From: Vibrio toranzoniae
GTDB taxonomy: Bacteria; Pseudomonadota; Gammaproteobacteria; Enterobacterales; Vibrionaceae
Length of the DNA stretch: 64,000 nt
Direction of reading: 5' to 3'
Assembly (NCBI RefSeq): GCF_024347655.1
Contig: NZ_AP025514.1
Span: 930,001-994,000, forward strand
Below the pieces are notes generated by a model. That model was not told where the DNA came from. It saw nothing but the letters and a program-made list of their open reading frames with translations, and did not search any database. Made by a program: the position numbers and the translations under genes. Of the stretch, positions 21,065 through 31,406 are shown piece after piece. Within the stretch, counting starts at the first letter, position 1. Every line of letters begins with the position of its first letter.

Positions 21065-21613
21065 ATGGATGCTTTGGATCTATTGCTCAACAGACGCTCA
21101 ATCGCAAAACTCTCTGATCCGGCACCTGAAGGTGTCGCGTTAGAAAACATCATCAAAGCGGGCTTACGTGCACCAGATCATGGCGCACTAACACCTTGGC
21201 GCTTTGTTATCGCGCAAGGGTCAGGGCTACAGAAACTTTCTGATATCTTGGTTCGTGCTGCTGAAGCGGATGAAAGCGAAGAAGCTGTGATCGAGAAAGT
21301 TAAGAAAGCGCCGTTCCGAGCTCCAATGGTGATCACCGTGATTGCTAAAGTGACTGAGCACGAGAAAGTGCCCGCGATCGAACAACACCTTTCTGCTGGC
21401 TGTGCTGCGCAAGCAATGCAAATGGCAGCCGTCGCTCAAGGCTTCCAAGGTTTTTGGCGTTCAGGTAAGTGGATGTTCCATCCAGAAGTTCACCAAGCAT
21501 TTGGCCTAGAAGGCGATGACGAAATTGTTGGTTTCTTATATTTGGGTACTCCGGGCTGTACGCCAATGAAAGTGTCAGAGCGTGAATTCTCAAAGTTCGT
21601 CGAGTTCTTATAA
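21065..21613 (+). CDS. ydjA: NAD(P)H nitroreductase family protein, YdjA type
   Basis: The 182-residue protein is a minimal nitroreductase: LLNRRSIAKLSDPAP and LRAPDHGALTPWRFV bind FMN, and GFLYLGTPGC lies near the C-terminus. The single-domain size matches YdjA rather than the larger NfsA/NfsB. The natural substrate is unknown. It sits near topB, as in E. coli where topB and ydjA flank selD; selD is absent here. A start preceded by AAGGA supports the coordinates. Confidence 0.92.
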   Translation: MDALDLLLNRRSIAKLSDPAPEGVALENIIKAGLRAPDHGALTPWRFVIAQGSGLQKLSDILVRAAEADESEEAVIEKVKKAPFRAPMVITVIAKVTEHEKVPAIEQHLSAGCAAQAMQMAAVAQGFQGFWRSGKWMFHPEVHQAFGLEGDDEIVGFLYLGTPGCTPMKVSEREFSKFVEFL

Positions 21614-21727
21614 AGAACGTGGAAGCTGAATAGTGGAATGCTAACTGTATAAACAACCAGTTTCCCTTGATTTCTAGGGGCCACATTAGATAATGTGGCC
21701 CTAATTGTTTGTAGTATCTGGAAAAAC

Positions 21728-23740
21728 ATGTCTCGCCTTATTATTGCTGAAAAACCAAGCCTAGGCCGCGCGATCGCCGCCGCTCTACCGAATCCACAGA
21801 AGAAAGACCAAGGGTTTATCAAATGTGGTAATGGGGATGTGGTGACTTGGTGTATTGGACACTTATTGGAGCAGGTTGAGCCGGATGCTTATGACGACCG
21901 CTATAAAAAATGGAACTTGGCCGATCTTCCTATCATGCCAGAGCAGTGGCAATTAAGACCGCGTAAGACTTCAAGCAAACAGCTTACGGTGATCCGAAAG
22001 CTATTGAAGGACGCGACACAAATTGTTCACGCTGGCGACCCGGATAGAGAAGGGCAGCTGCTGGTTGATGAAGTGATTGACTACTGCAAGGTGTCCAAGG
22101 CCAAGAAAGAGTCAATGGACAGGCTGCTGATTAGTGACTTGAACTTGCCAGCGGTAAAGCGAGCGCTCTCTCAAATGCGCAGCAACCGTGATTTTATTCC
22201 ACTGTCTATTTCGGCTTTAGCACGCTCTAGAGCTGATTGGTTGTATGGAATGAACATGACTCGCGCCTATACCTTGCTTGGCCAAAAGGCGGGCTACCAA
22301 GGCGTACTGTCGGTAGGACGAGTGCAGACTCCAGTACTTGGCTTGGTGGTGAGACGTGATGAAGAAATCGAAAACTTCATTCCAAAAGATTATTTCACTT
22401 TGCATGCGCTGATCCCTTATCAAAACAATGGGCAGAGCTTTGATATTAGAGCGCGTTGGAAACCAAGCGAAGCATGTAAACCATGGCAAGATGAAGAAGG
22501 CCGAGTACTCAATCGAAAGTTGGCTGAAAATGTGGCTAACCGAATTGCGAATCAGCCTGCGACAGTGACAGAATCAGAGCAAAAGCAAAGTAAACAAGCG
22601 GCGCCATTGCCTTATTCGTTGTCTGCGTTGCAGATTGATGCGTCTAAACGTTTTGGCATGAGTGCTCAGCAGGTGTTAGACACTTGTCAGTCTTTGTACG
22701 AAAAACACAAGCTCATCACTTACCCGCGTTCTGATAGCCGCTATCTCCCTAAAGAGCACTATTCTCAGCGAGAGTCGATCGTGGATGCTATCGCTAACAA
22801 TGCGAAAGAGCTGCAAAGTGGGGCTCAAGGCGCGGACCTTTCTCTTAAATCCAAAGCATGGAACGACAGCAAGGTCGATGCTCACCACGCGATTATTCCT
22901 ACTCCAAAGAAATCATCGGTGAATGGTTTGTCTGCCAATGAGATGAAAATCTATCAACAGATCGCTCGCCAGTATCTAATGCAATTCTACCCACCTGCTA
23001 TTTTTGCCGATGCCAAGTTAGTCTTTGATATTGCTGGTGGCGTGTTCATCGCGAAAGGGCGTCAGCTTATCAACCCGGGTTGGAAAGTGTTGATGGGTAA
23101 AACCGACACCGAAGAGAAAGGTGATGGTACTGATACGGTTCCACCGCTCGATAAAGGGACTGTGTTGACCTGTCGTGAAGGTGTGATTGGCGATAAGAAA
23201 ACCGAACCGCCAAAGCACTTCACCGAAGCGACCTTGCTACAAGCAATGACTGGTATCGCGCGCTTTGTCGCAAACAAAGACCTCAAAGCCATCTTGAAAG
23301 AGACCGATGGCCTTGGTACTGAAGCAACCCGTGCAGGCATTCTAGATACCCTTTTCAAAAGGCAACTGCTAACGCGACAAGGCAAAAATATTCACAGTAG
23401 CCCTGCAGGCAGAGGTTTAATTCATGCCTTACCTGAGGATTCTACCTTCCCAGACATGACGGCACACTGGGAGCACCAGTTGCAAGGTATGGCAGAACGA
23501 AATCAAGCATACCAACCTTTTATGCAAGCGCTGGAAAGCAAGATAGATGGGCTGATGGGTAAAGTAAAAACGGGAGAAGTTCCTGAATCACTCCGCCACC
23601 TTCCTAAAGTCGAAAGACCAGCGTTTAAACGTCGTAAAGGAGGTGGTGCGAAGAAGTCTTATGCCAAGAACGGTTCGTATGCTAAGAATGGCTCGTATGC
23701 TAAGAAAAGTACTTCCGCTAAAAAGGGCACTAAGAGCTAG
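21728..23740 (+). CDS. topB: DNA topoisomerase III
   Basis: The ATG at 21728 gives [17 protein letters not shown], the canonical start of TopB, and a 670-residue type IA topoisomerase. The Toprim [16 protein letters not shown] and the active-site Tyr segment [10 protein letters not shown] are intact. It decatenates single-stranded regions during replication. The C-terminus ends in a lysine-rich tail with three near-identical hexapeptides ([18 protein letters not shown]), encoded by an 18-base tandem repeat, probably a flexible DNA-binding extension. Confidence 0.96.
   Translation: MSRLIIAEKPSLGRAIAAALPNPQKKDQGFIKCGNGDVVTWCIGHLLEQVEPDAYDDRYKKWNLADLPIMPEQWQLRPRKTSSKQLTVIRKLLKDATQIVHAGDPDREGQLLVDEVIDYCKVSKAKKESMDRLLISDLNLPAVKRALSQMRSNRDFIPLSISALARSRADWLYGMNMTRAYTLLGQKAGYQGVLSVGRVQTPVLGLVVRRDEEIENFIPKDYFTLHALIPYQNNGQSFDIRARWKPSEACKPWQDEEGRVLNRKLAENVANRIANQPATVTESEQKQSKQAAPLPYSLSALQIDASKRFGMSAQQVLDTCQSLYEKHKLITYPRSDSRYLPKEHYSQRESIVDAIANNAKELQSGAQGADLSLKSKAWNDSKVDAHHAIIPTPKKSSVNGLSANEMKIYQQIARQYLMQFYPPAIFADAKLVFDIAGGVFIAKGRQLINPGWKVLMGKTDTEEKGDGTDTVPPLDKGTVLTCREGVIGDKKTEPPKHFTEATLLQAMTGIARFVANKDLKAILKETDGLGTEATRAGILDTLFKRQLLTRQGKNIHSSPAGRGLIHALPEDSTFPDMTAHWEHQLQGMAERNQAYQPFMQALESKIDGLMGKVKTGEVPESLRHLPKVERPAFKRRKGGGAKKSYAKNGSYAKNGSYAKKSTSAKKGTKS
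23657..23710 (+). repeat. 18-base tandem repeat in the topB tail
   Basis: Three consecutive 18-base units encode [12 protein letters not shown] and SYAKKS. They differ at a few bases, so the array has begun to diverge. Confidence 0.85.
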
Positions 23741-23758
23741 TACTTATCGGTAGAGGGA

Positions 23759-24760
23759 TTAACGTCCAACCTTGCGTCCGCAGCGCTTAAACAACTGCTG
23801 CCAGTAATCCACATGGCGGCGCGTTGAGGCGCGAAAGGCTTGGTGCGTATCTCGGATAGGAAAGTAGTAGCTGTGAAGTTCTGGCTGAGCATCAAACATA
23901 ACAAGCTGCGATGCTAACTGCTGATAATAGCCATCCAGTTGCGCCATGTAAGGCTGAACTTTATCAATATACTGTTGTTCGAACACATTGTTGAGATAAC
24001 GAAACTTAGTGGTGTCTCGTTGTTTTCCGCAGATGATATTGGCATCAAAAGTTGTGAGTTGTTTGGTGATGGTATCGAGCTCAACTGAAGCACGAGCGAG
24101 TGAGTAATACAAATCTCCAAGCGTAGAACTCTTCTCCAGTACTTCTTGCACTTCAATGGTTTTGCCCGAAACGAGCGACGTGTTTAACGCCTGATTGATA
24201 TGTTTTAGGGCGTCACTTGTCTGTCTCACTTGATCGCCAATATCAGCACGTAACCACTGACTCCCCCGCATTTGCGACTGCATAGCATCACTGGCGTAGA
24301 TGAGATTCCATTGATGTAGCGGAAACTGTACGAGTTTCTGTTGTTCAATTTCTCTTAATAATTCCACGATCTCTGGGTCTAACTCGTTATTAGCTAAACA
24401 TTGACCAATACCCTCGAGTAGATCGACTTGATAATCGTAATTGCGGAACTCATCCGCGACTTTTCCGAGAACTGAATTCCTCTTGGCAATCAGATTAAAT
24501 AACCCACACTGACGAAGCTGGTAGCTGTTGATGAGCCCGATAGAGAGCGAAGGTACATCCAATAACAGCTCTCGCTTTCTCGGTAAGCTTTCGAGTTCCC
24601 AGTTCTCTTTGATCTCATCGGCGTCTTGTACTCTGGCTATTTTAGTTTGATAGTCGTCGAACAAGTCTCCAGGGCCTTCCCCAAAACACCCACCGAGCAC
24701 CATGGTTAACAGAACCAGTGGTGAACGCCGCAGTAAATTTGAAAGAAGGCGAGGATTCAT
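23759..24760 (-). CDS. DUF3080-type lipoprotein
   Basis: The 333-residue protein has a lipoprotein signal peptide ending LGGC (Cys25), then an all-helical body with several coiled-coil-like stretches and a C-terminal DTHQAFRASTRRHVDYWQQLFKRC. It matches my memory of DUF3080 proteins of marine gammaproteobacteria, which have no known role. It starts seven bases after the SDR stop codon, so it is very likely co-transcribed with the SDR and the 41-residue protein. Confidence 0.78.
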   Translation of the reverse strand: MNPRLLSNLLRRSPLVLLTMVLGGCFGEGPGDLFDDYQTKIARVQDADEIKENWELESLPRKRELLLDVPSLSIGLINSYQLRQCGLFNLIAKRNSVLGKVADEFRNYDYQVDLLEGIGQCLANNELDPEIVELLREIEQQKLVQFPLHQWNLIYASDAMQSQMRGSQWLRADIGDQVRQTSDALKHINQALNTSLVSGKTIEVQEVLEKSSTLGDLYYSLARASVELDTITKQLTTFDANIICGKQRDTTKFRYLNNVFEQQYIDKVQPYMAQLDGYYQQLASQLVMFDAQPELHSYYFPIRDTHQAFRASTRRHVDYWQQLFKRCGRKVGR

Positions 24761-24767
24761 GGGGAGC

Positions 24768-25454
24768 CTACCAATCTATATCGGTGCCATCGAAATTGAA
24801 GAAGTGACCACTTACTTCGGTATTGGCAGATTCGATGACTTTGATAAGGCCAGATGTCGAAGTGTCTGTATCGATTAGAGCATTTGGCCCACCCATTTCG
24901 GTCTGTACCCAACCTGGATGCAGTGCTAACACAGTAAAGCCACCATCGGTTAGGTCGTTGCTTAAACTCTTCACAACGGAGTTGAGAGCCGCTTTAGAGG
25001 AGCGATAGATGTAGCCGCCGCCGGAGGTGTTCTCTGTCATGCTGCCCACTCGAGAAGACAAGCAAGCGACCTTTTTCAGGTCACTGTTTTCTAAAACAGG
25101 TAATAGCGTTTCGACAAGCTTCAATGGTGCAATCGTGTTGACTTCAAAAACACGTCGCCACTCTTCAACATCGGTATTACCCAGTCCGTAACCCTTTGGC
25201 CCATAGTAGCCAGCATTGTTAATCAAGATATCAATCGACGGAATTTGAGAAGGAAGCTGGCTCACCGCTTGGTAATCGGTTATTTCTAACTGAATGCAGG
25301 TTAGGTTACTGTTGTGGTCTGCGAGTGAGAGCAGTTCTTTTGCTGAAGAGGCGTCACGGTAAGTTGCGTACACCTTGTGATTACCTTTCAAGTATTGTTG
25401 AGTCAAACTTAAGCCAATGCCGCGGTTCGCTCCAGTAATAAAAATAACGCTCAT
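24768..25454 (-). CDS. Short-chain dehydrogenase/reductase (CsgA-like)
   Basis: The 228-residue protein has all SDR marks: TGANRGIGL for the cofactor, NNAGYYG, the catalytic Ser of CLSSRVGSM, and YRSSKAALN carrying YxxxK. Its size and the C-terminal substrate region resemble the C-factor/CsgA subgroup. The substrate is unknown. It lies between a 41-residue membrane protein behind a Fur box and a DUF3080 lipoprotein, so it may be iron-regulated. Confidence 0.9.
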   Translation of the reverse strand: MSVIFITGANRGIGLSLTQQYLKGNHKVYATYRDASSAKELLSLADHNSNLTCIQLEITDYQAVSQLPSQIPSIDILINNAGYYGPKGYGLGNTDVEEWRRVFEVNTIAPLKLVETLLPVLENSDLKKVACLSSRVGSMTENTSGGGYIYRSSKAALNSVVKSLSNDLTDGGFTVLALHPGWVQTEMGGPNALIDTDTSTSGLIKVIESANTEVSGHFFNFDGTDIDW

Positions 25455-25479
25455 GGTGATTCCTTTTCAGTTCAATTAG

Positions 25480-25605
25480 TTAAGTTTGATGGCTTAACAC
25501 GAGAAAATCAACGGTCCACCAACTGGCCATTAGCATTCCTACAAAAATCATTACTGCAGCCATCGAGCCGCAGATCACCCCAAGGATGAGTATTACGTTT
25601 TTCAT
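25480..25605 (-). CDS. Small membrane protein (41 residues) behind a Fur box
   Basis: An ATG at 25605, preceded by AGAGGC at good spacing, encodes a 41-residue peptide starting MKNVILILGVICGSMAAVMI. Nearly the entire N-terminal two thirds is hydrophobic, so it is a single-pass membrane protein; the C-terminus WWTVDFLVLSHQT is short. The frame is open farther upstream, but that would run across the Fur box. No family is recognised. It is the first gene of a probable operon with the SDR and DUF3080 gene. Confidence 0.65.
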   Translation of the reverse strand: MKNVILILGVICGSMAAVMIFVGMLMASWWTVDFLVLSHQT

Positions 25606-25633
25606 TGTTGCCTCTGAAATGCATTGTAGATAA

Positions 25634-25648
25634 TGATAATTGTTATCA
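25634..25648 (-). promoter_or_regulatory. Fur box upstream of the 41-residue protein gene
   Basis: TGATAATTGTTATCA differs from the 15-base Fur consensus at a single position. It lies 28 bases before the small-protein start and about 70 bases before the divergent histone-deacetylase-like gene, so it could act on both. Confidence 0.85.
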
Positions 25649-25715
25649 TTAATTAAGGTTGTCGCCAAGTCTGAGGCTGTTATGATTTTAAGAAAGATAC
25701 GCAATTAACTTGATT

Positions 25716-26636
25716 ATGATTCCTTTAATTTACCACCCAATCTATTCGCAACTGCCTTTACCTGAAGGTCACCGTTATCCGATTAACAAATATCAGTTGT
25801 TACACAGTGCTGTTGAGGTGCTAATGGATAGCGAGCCAGAATGGAAGAGCAAGTTCGAAGTGTTCCAACCAACGCCCGTTTCGGTTGAACAAGTCAAACA
25901 GGTACACGATAGCGAGTATGTGGATTTGCTTGTGTCTGGTAATTTGCCTGCGGCAAAGATGAGACGTATCGGCTTCCCGTGGAGCGAGTCTCTTATCGAA
26001 AGAACGCTCTATTCTAGCGGTGGAACCTGCTTGACCGCGGAAATGGCGATAGAGTGTGGTTTAGCGATTCATTTGAGTGGTGGCTACCATCACGCGCATC
26101 ATGATTTTGGAAGCGGCTTTTGTTTGTTGAACGATTTGGTGTTAGCAGCAAAGCACGCCTTGACCTTTGAGCACGTAGATAAGGTGCTGATCGTTGATAG
26201 TGACGTACACCACGGTGACGGCACAGCGACACTCTGCCAAGACTGCGATGAGATTGTTACTCTTTCTTTTCACTGTGATAAAAATTTTCCAGCTCGAAAG
26301 CCATTATCGGATTTAGATGTGCCACTAAGTCGCGAAACCGAAGATGAAGAATTTTTGCGTTGTTTCGAGCAAGTCACCAAGCTTGCGATTGCCCATCACC
26401 AACCTGACCTCATCATTTATGATGCGGGTATCGATATCCATCAAGACGATGAACTGGGCTATTTGAATGTGTCTACACAAGGGATCTTTGAACGTGACTG
26501 CTTGATGATTGGCCTAGCGAAATCAGAATCCATTCCGATGGCGTGTGTCGTTGGGGGAGGCTATCGAACACAGCATGAAGATCTGGTTCCTATTCACATG
26601 CAATTATTGAAAGCGGCTCATCATGTTTACGATTAA
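25716..26636 (+). CDS. Histone deacetylase family protein
   Basis: The ATG at 25716 gives 306 residues. The histone deacetylase/acetoin utilisation fold is marked by GGYHHAHHDFGSGFCLLND and by DSDVHHGDGTA, which contain the catalytic His pair and zinc ligands; a later DAGIDIHQDD supplies another zinc-site Asp. Bacterial members deacetylate small amides or acetylated proteins, but the substrate is unknown. No clear ribosome site precedes either the ATG or the TTG six bases upstream. Confidence 0.9.
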   Translation: MIPLIYHPIYSQLPLPEGHRYPINKYQLLHSAVEVLMDSEPEWKSKFEVFQPTPVSVEQVKQVHDSEYVDLLVSGNLPAAKMRRIGFPWSESLIERTLYSSGGTCLTAEMAIECGLAIHLSGGYHHAHHDFGSGFCLLNDLVLAAKHALTFEHVDKVLIVDSDVHHGDGTATLCQDCDEIVTLSFHCDKNFPARKPLSDLDVPLSRETEDEEFLRCFEQVTKLAIAHHQPDLIIYDAGIDIHQDDELGYLNVSTQGIFERDCLMIGLAKSESIPMACVVGGGYRTQHEDLVPIHMQLLKAAHHVYD

Positions 26637-26830
26637 CTTCTCAAATTAACCACTGAACCCTCATTAAAAAGGTGATAAAGAAGAAGCATCGGTTGCACCA
26701 AAAAAGACACGACTTGCACCATTTTGATACGAAGAAAGTACTTTTTTATTAATTAGTTACGTATTCGTGTGATTAATTCTGGTCTGTAAATTGCTTTACC
26801 CATGTGAATATAAAAACACAAGGGATGTAA

Positions 26831-28957
26831 ATGAACCTGACGGACAAGGAACGCAGTTGGCTTAAGTGGTTTGGCGCAACAGGGAAACTGGCAATGCGTA
26901 GAGCCTGTTTTCTAAATCGAAGTAGGACAGAAGAGCTTGAGCAAACATTTGAAAGTATCGCTCATACTCGGGTTCAACTTCTTCATCATTGGGTGAAGAA
27001 CCAATGGGGCTTTTTAGAAGACTCTGCCGTTTATTTAGCAAGTAGAACAGAAGAGCAAGCTGAAGGTACATTGTCGAGTCTTCTTAAGCGCAGCACGGAC
27101 TTTTCTGAGTTGGCGATTGTCGATTCGAAAGGCGTTGCACAAGCATCGAGTTATCACGACCATATCGGAGCTACTCTCGCAGATAAGAAGGCTTTAGTCG
27201 AAGGGGCATCGAAGCGTTATCTACACGGGCCGTATATGGACCAACGCACGTTGAATGTAGGGGCATCGAGTTCATCGTTTCATGATCAAGTCACGCTGAT
27301 GTTTTATGTCCCCTTTTCTCGGGACGAAGGGACACAGCAGTTTTTATGTGGTCGTGTTCCAAATGATGTCATTGGTGACATTATTCAGAGAGAAGCGGGG
27401 CATATTTATAGTGAGTCGGGTGATAACTATATCTTTATGGTCGACTCTATTCATGACCCTCAAATTCAACCAGGTGTTGCGCTCTCTCGCTCCCGCTTTG
27501 AAGATAATACCTTTTCACATGGCGAGAACTTAAAACAAGGGATTCATACTGATTGGGGAACGGTTAAGATCCAACATCACACTGAATTTGAGATACGTTT
27601 TACGGATCCTGCCACGAATCAACTTCATCCCGGCGTCAGAGAAACCATCAAAAATGGCAGTAATCTGTTTATCGGTTATCCGGGGTATTCCGACTATCGC
27701 CACATACCGGTTATCGGTAAAGGTATTACTTTTCAACTGGACGGTTCACCAGACACCTTTGGTATGATGTGTGAATCCGACTTAGAAGAGGTCTATAGAG
27801 ACCGCAGTCTCAGTTACACCTTATCTAAACATTTTATCGGCTGCATGTTACTGCCTTTGTCTGTTCCATTGCTGCTTGCTAACCTTTATAAGTTAACTCC
27901 TCTTCTGCACGGCGGTGTCATGTTCGCTTGCGCGCTTCTTGCTCTCGGTTTATTTCGTCTAGTGAGTGCTAAACCACTAGCAAATAAGGTTCATGAAATG
28001 ACCGGGGTGATGCAAACTTTAGCCGAAGGTGATGGCAATTTAAGTCGGAGACTCGACCCAACCACATTCAGTCATAATGAACTTGGTAATTTGGGGCGAT
28101 GGACTAACAGCTTCATCGATAACTTAGATAGCACGGTGAGTGACTTGATTCATGCGAGCCACGAAGTTAGGGAAGTATCGGAATCGATGTTTCGTCGCAG
28201 TGTTGTGATGAAGCAAACCAGTGATGATGCCTCACATGCGCTGAGTAATATGTTGGATCTGAGCCAGTATCAGCAGAGTGAAATCACTCATGCGACCGTT
28301 TCGGCTACGCAAATGGATACTGTGATGAAGCAAGCCGTTCTCAATGCGGAGAAGGAATACAATCAGTCGGTTGAAGGCATGGAGGTTGTTCGGAATATTG
28401 TAGAAAGCTCAGCCCACAGCGTAAATGAGGTGAATAATGAAATGACCAAAGTGTCTGACATTATAGACATCATTACCGACATTACTGCGCAGACTAACCT
28501 TCTGGCATTGAACGCGGCCATAGAGTCTGCAAGAGCAGGTGAACACGGAAGAGGGTTTTCTGTGGTTGCCTCTGAAGTAAGAACGTTAGCTGACCGCACT
28601 TCACAAGCAGCCAATCATATTAGTGACCTAATGAAAGAGCTGCATACCAAGTCTCGTAGTGCTGTTGAGTCTATGGAACGAGGTGTTGAGAATGTGAGTA
28701 AAGGGAATTTAACCGTCGACTCGAACGCCCGCAGTGAGCAAATTCAAGCAGCAGTGGCCGATCTCTTTACGACCATGTCAAACCTAGATGAAAACAGTCA
28801 GAAAAATGGACAAACGGCAGACAAAGCCCAACGTTCTATCTCTGACCTACAACTGTCGACGAAACAACTCGCACGCCGAGTCTCGTTAATGGGTAATGCA
28901 TTGAGCCGCTTAGACCAATTGATAGGACGCTTTGAAGTGAGCCGAAAGGTGGCGTAG
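26831..28957 (+). CDS. Methyl-accepting chemotaxis protein with unusual topology
   Basis: The 708-residue protein has a complete C-terminal signalling domain; its tip near residues 550-595 includes [25 protein letters not shown] Cache-like sensing region seems to lie at about 40-320 (for example [17 protein letters not shown]). No hydrophobic segment exists before it. The only two membrane stretches are adjacent, at about 334-352 and 356-376, followed by a HAMP-like region. The sensor is therefore predicted to be cytoplasmic, as in Aer, rather than periplasmic. No C-terminal receptor pentapeptide is seen. The ligand is unknown. Confidence 0.9.
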   Translation: MNLTDKERSWLKWFGATGKLAMRRACFLNRSRTEELEQTFESIAHTRVQLLHHWVKNQWGFLEDSAVYLASRTEEQAEGTLSSLLKRSTDFSELAIVDSKGVAQASSYHDHIGATLADKKALVEGASKRYLHGPYMDQRTLNVGASSSSFHDQVTLMFYVPFSRDEGTQQFLCGRVPNDVIGDIIQREAGHIYSESGDNYIFMVDSIHDPQIQPGVALSRSRFEDNTFSHGENLKQGIHTDWGTVKIQHHTEFEIRFTDPATNQLHPGVRETIKNGSNLFIGYPGYSDYRHIPVIGKGITFQLDGSPDTFGMMCESDLEEVYRDRSLSYTLSKHFIGCMLLPLSVPLLLANLYKLTPLLHGGVMFACALLALGLFRLVSAKPLANKVHEMTGVMQTLAEGDGNLSRRLDPTTFSHNELGNLGRWTNSFIDNLDSTVSDLIHASHEVREVSESMFRRSVVMKQTSDDASHALSNMLDLSQYQQSEITHATVSATQMDTVMKQAVLNAEKEYNQSVEGMEVVRNIVESSAHSVNEVNNEMTKVSDIIDIITDITAQTNLLALNAAIESARAGEHGRGFSVVASEVRTLADRTSQAANHISDLMKELHTKSRSAVESMERGVENVSKGNLTVDSNARSEQIQAAVADLFTTMSNLDENSQKNGQTADKAQRSISDLQLSTKQLARRVSLMGNALSRLDQLIGRFEVSRKVA

Positions 28958-29000
28958 TGAAAAGGCTGTGTAAGCCCGATACGTAAACTTCAGATACAAA

Positions 29001-29027
29001 AAAGCCGCTGATTTATCAGCGGCTTTC
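29001..29027. terminator. Bidirectional terminator between the receptor gene and tRNA-Ser
   Basis: AAAGCCGCTGA pairs with TCAGCGGCTTT. It has A and T tracts on either side and lies ten bases beyond the tRNA 3' end and 43 bases past the receptor stop. Confidence 0.88.
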
Positions 29028-29034
29028 TTTAATG

Positions 29035-29125
29035 TGGTGGAGGGATAGGGATTTGAACCCTAGAACCGCTATTAACGGTTGCCGGTTTTCAAGACCGGTG
29101 CTTTCGACCACTCAGCCATCCCTCC
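29035..29125 (-). tRNA. tRNA-Ser (anticodon UGA)
   Basis: On the minus strand the acceptor arms GGAGGGA and TCCCTCC pair, the anticodon loop is CTTGAAA with anticodon TGA, a long variable arm (CAACCG...CGGTT) marks a serine tRNA, and the CCA end is encoded. The length is 91 bases. Confidence 0.97.
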
Positions 29126-29223
29126 AGTGGCGTGAATAATATAAGGGGTAGAGGAACTTGTAAACCCTTAATTTTCATAATTTTGTTTGGTTGCTTGTTT
29201 TCTAATCGTTCATGGTTATAAAA

Positions 29224-29247
29224 AAAGGAAGCGACTGGCTTCCCTTT
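29224..29247 (-). terminator. Terminator after yejM
   Basis: The stem GGAAGC/GCTTCC with flanking A/T runs lies 17 bases past the yejM stop and ends in T residues on the minus strand. Confidence 0.75.
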
Positions 29248-29263
29248 TATAATTGACGATCAT

Positions 29264-31066
29264 TTAATCATTTTTTGTGTAGAAACGCTGTAGCTCAGTA
29301 AGGCCTTGCATCAATACAGGTAAGCGAGGGCTGGTATCTTTTAGGCGTTTATAGTTTTGGTCGTATAACTTGTAGTTACCAAATTTATCTAACACCGTTG
29401 TTTGCGTGTCTGTGATTAGAGCTAGCTCACGAGAGTCGCCAGCTAAAATCCATTTTCTATTACGTTCATCAAACAGATTGCGACCGCTGCTGAAATCGGT
29501 GGGGTTCGAAGATACCCCCAGTAATTCTTGCATTAGCGTGACAGACACGTCCAGATGACTCGAGCGATGAGTGTACTCAGATGGTGACTTCCCCGGCCAG
29601 CTGATAAACAGAGGAACCTGTAGCTGGTAACGACTATAGTTAGAGTTTGCACCCCAGCTATTAGTTTTAGTCTCATTAAATTCTGTACCGTGATTTGAGG
29701 TAATGATAACCACAGTATTATCGCTAAGCTCTAAACGTTCTAGTTCAGCATAAATAGTAGACAACTGCTTGTCAGCTGCTTGTGCTGATTTTTTGTAGTC
29801 AGCAGCAAAGCGTTCTTCAGTGCTTAACCCAGAATCAGAATTTAAATCGTAGTTCGAAAAGTTATCAAGTGTAGTCAGCTCAATAAAGTTGAACCAAGGA
29901 CCTTTGGTTTTTGGTGACTGAACCCAATCAGACCATGCTTGAATAGCACTCTGATCATTGAGAGTCGCTTGCTCTGGCGCCACTTCACGACCACGGAAAA
30001 TAATTTCTGAATACAGTGGATCTTCAAAGTTATCACCACTGAACGCAGCAAATTTATAATTATGATGCTCTAACACATCTAATAGCACGGCGCTTGAGCC
30101 TTGTGCTTTGATGCTGCTTGAATAACTACTTGGAAGGCCGTAAAACAAACCAAAAATACCAAACATATCGTTACTTGAGCTGTAATGATTTGTGAAGTTG
30201 ATTGCTTGTTGAGAAAAGGTGTAGCTATTCGGCATTGCTGTTGCGTTTAATGCATCAGAGCGAAGGTTGTTTACACTTACCATCAGGATGTTTAGGTCAT
30301 CACTGCGACGGTTGTATTGAATTTTTTCTAGCGGATAGCTAACTAAATTTACGCTTTCTTTGTTCTCTTCCAAGCGCTGTAGGTACTCTTCACGATCTAA
30401 CAGACCATGTTTTTCCATAAAGCTTTTCGCTGTCATTGGGTAAGACAGTGGGAAGTTGGCTTTTTGGCTTGTTATCGGGTTATAGAAAAAGGCATCAGCC
30501 CACATATAAGTGAGGTGACTGCTGATGAAACATAAAAAGAAAACTGCCGCAATTGGTCGGCCGATGTGCTTGTGAGATAGTTTACGCTGTTTACGCCAAA
30601 CCCATTCAGACAGACCTAGCTGTAATAAGAAGATAAGTGGCATAACAATGAAGAGGTGTTGCAAATCAGAAGTGAATGCAGACTCCTCTCCACTAAATAG
30701 AACCTCCCACACGACAGGTGTCAGGTGGAGGTTTATATTTTGATACGTTTGGGTATCAATTAGCAGGACAGTTAAACCTATGGTCGCGAAGCAAACGGCA
30801 ACCAAACGTAATAACTTCCTCGACGGAAGAACAAAAGTGAGCGGAAACAGCACTAATAGATAGAGCGCGAAGACTAAAAAGCCAAAATGACCAACCCATG
30901 ATGCAGCCAAATAAAATTGACCCAATAGGGTTTCTGGCCAAGCAGATTGAGTAATATAACGAGTACCGATCAACATCGCAGCAATGATGTTGAAAAATGC
31001 AAACCAGTGACCCCAACCAACCAGTCGAGATACGCGATCGCTATATGAGTTTGCGCTGTCTACCAT
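29264..31066 (-). CDS. yejM: Inner-membrane sulfatase-fold protein YejM (PbgA/LapC)
   Basis: The 600-residue protein has five hydrophobic segments in the first 190 residues (DUF3413 part) and a periplasmic sulfatase/alkaline-phosphatase-fold domain from about 240, with VSVNNLRSDALNATAMPN and VVIITSNHGTEFNE. In E. coli this protein controls lipopolysaccharide synthesis by acting on LapB and FtsH-dependent turnover of LpxC. It follows yejL by 28 bases, the usual yejL-yejM operon. Confidence 0.93.
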   Translation of the reverse strand: MVDSANSYSDRVSRLVGWGHWFAFFNIIAAMLIGTRYITQSAWPETLLGQFYLAASWVGHFGFLVFALYLLVLFPLTFVLPSRKLLRLVAVCFATIGLTVLLIDTQTYQNINLHLTPVVWEVLFSGEESAFTSDLQHLFIVMPLIFLLQLGLSEWVWRKQRKLSHKHIGRPIAAVFFLCFISSHLTYMWADAFFYNPITSQKANFPLSYPMTAKSFMEKHGLLDREEYLQRLEENKESVNLVSYPLEKIQYNRRSDDLNILMVSVNNLRSDALNATAMPNSYTFSQQAINFTNHYSSSNDMFGIFGLFYGLPSSYSSSIKAQGSSAVLLDVLEHHNYKFAAFSGDNFEDPLYSEIIFRGREVAPEQATLNDQSAIQAWSDWVQSPKTKGPWFNFIELTTLDNFSNYDLNSDSGLSTEERFAADYKKSAQAADKQLSTIYAELERLELSDNTVVIITSNHGTEFNETKTNSWGANSNYSRYQLQVPLFISWPGKSPSEYTHRSSHLDVSVTLMQELLGVSSNPTDFSSGRNLFDERNRKWILAGDSRELALITDTQTTVLDKFGNYKLYDQNYKRLKDTSPRLPVLMQGLTELQRFYTKND

Positions 31067-31094
31067 TTATAATTCTTTTATCCGTCAATCAAAC

Positions 31095-31322
31095 TTAGTG
31101 AGACTTTTTATCTTCAAGAGAAGAAATCAAAGCTTCGGCAAATTTTTCAGCAATTCCTTTGCGCTGTGAAGCAGCAACGTTCTGATTTAAGACATTGGTT
31201 GCGATATTTCCAGCGATCATCAGTGAAAGTTCTGGTGAAGCTTTGTGCTTAGATAACACAGCACCTACTTCAGCTAGGATTTTTTCAACTTGATCATCTG
31301 TGTATTTAGATGTAATCGGCAT
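31095..31322 (-). CDS. yejL: YejL family protein (UPF0352)
   Basis: The 75-residue protein starts [20 protein letters not shown], the typical start of the UPF0352/YejL family, and is all helical. Its function is unknown. It is the first gene of the yejL-yejM pair and diverges from yejK, as in E. coli. Confidence 0.93.
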   Translation of the reverse strand: MPITSKYTDDQVEKILAEVGAVLSKHKASPELSLMIAGNIATNVLNQNVAASQRKGIAEKFAEALISSLEDKKSH

Positions 31323-31406
31323 AAGGACTCTAATAATGATAGTAAAAGCGGCTTATGATAACCTACTATGCACAACAACTGAAACCTGAACGGTAATATT
31401 TTCACT

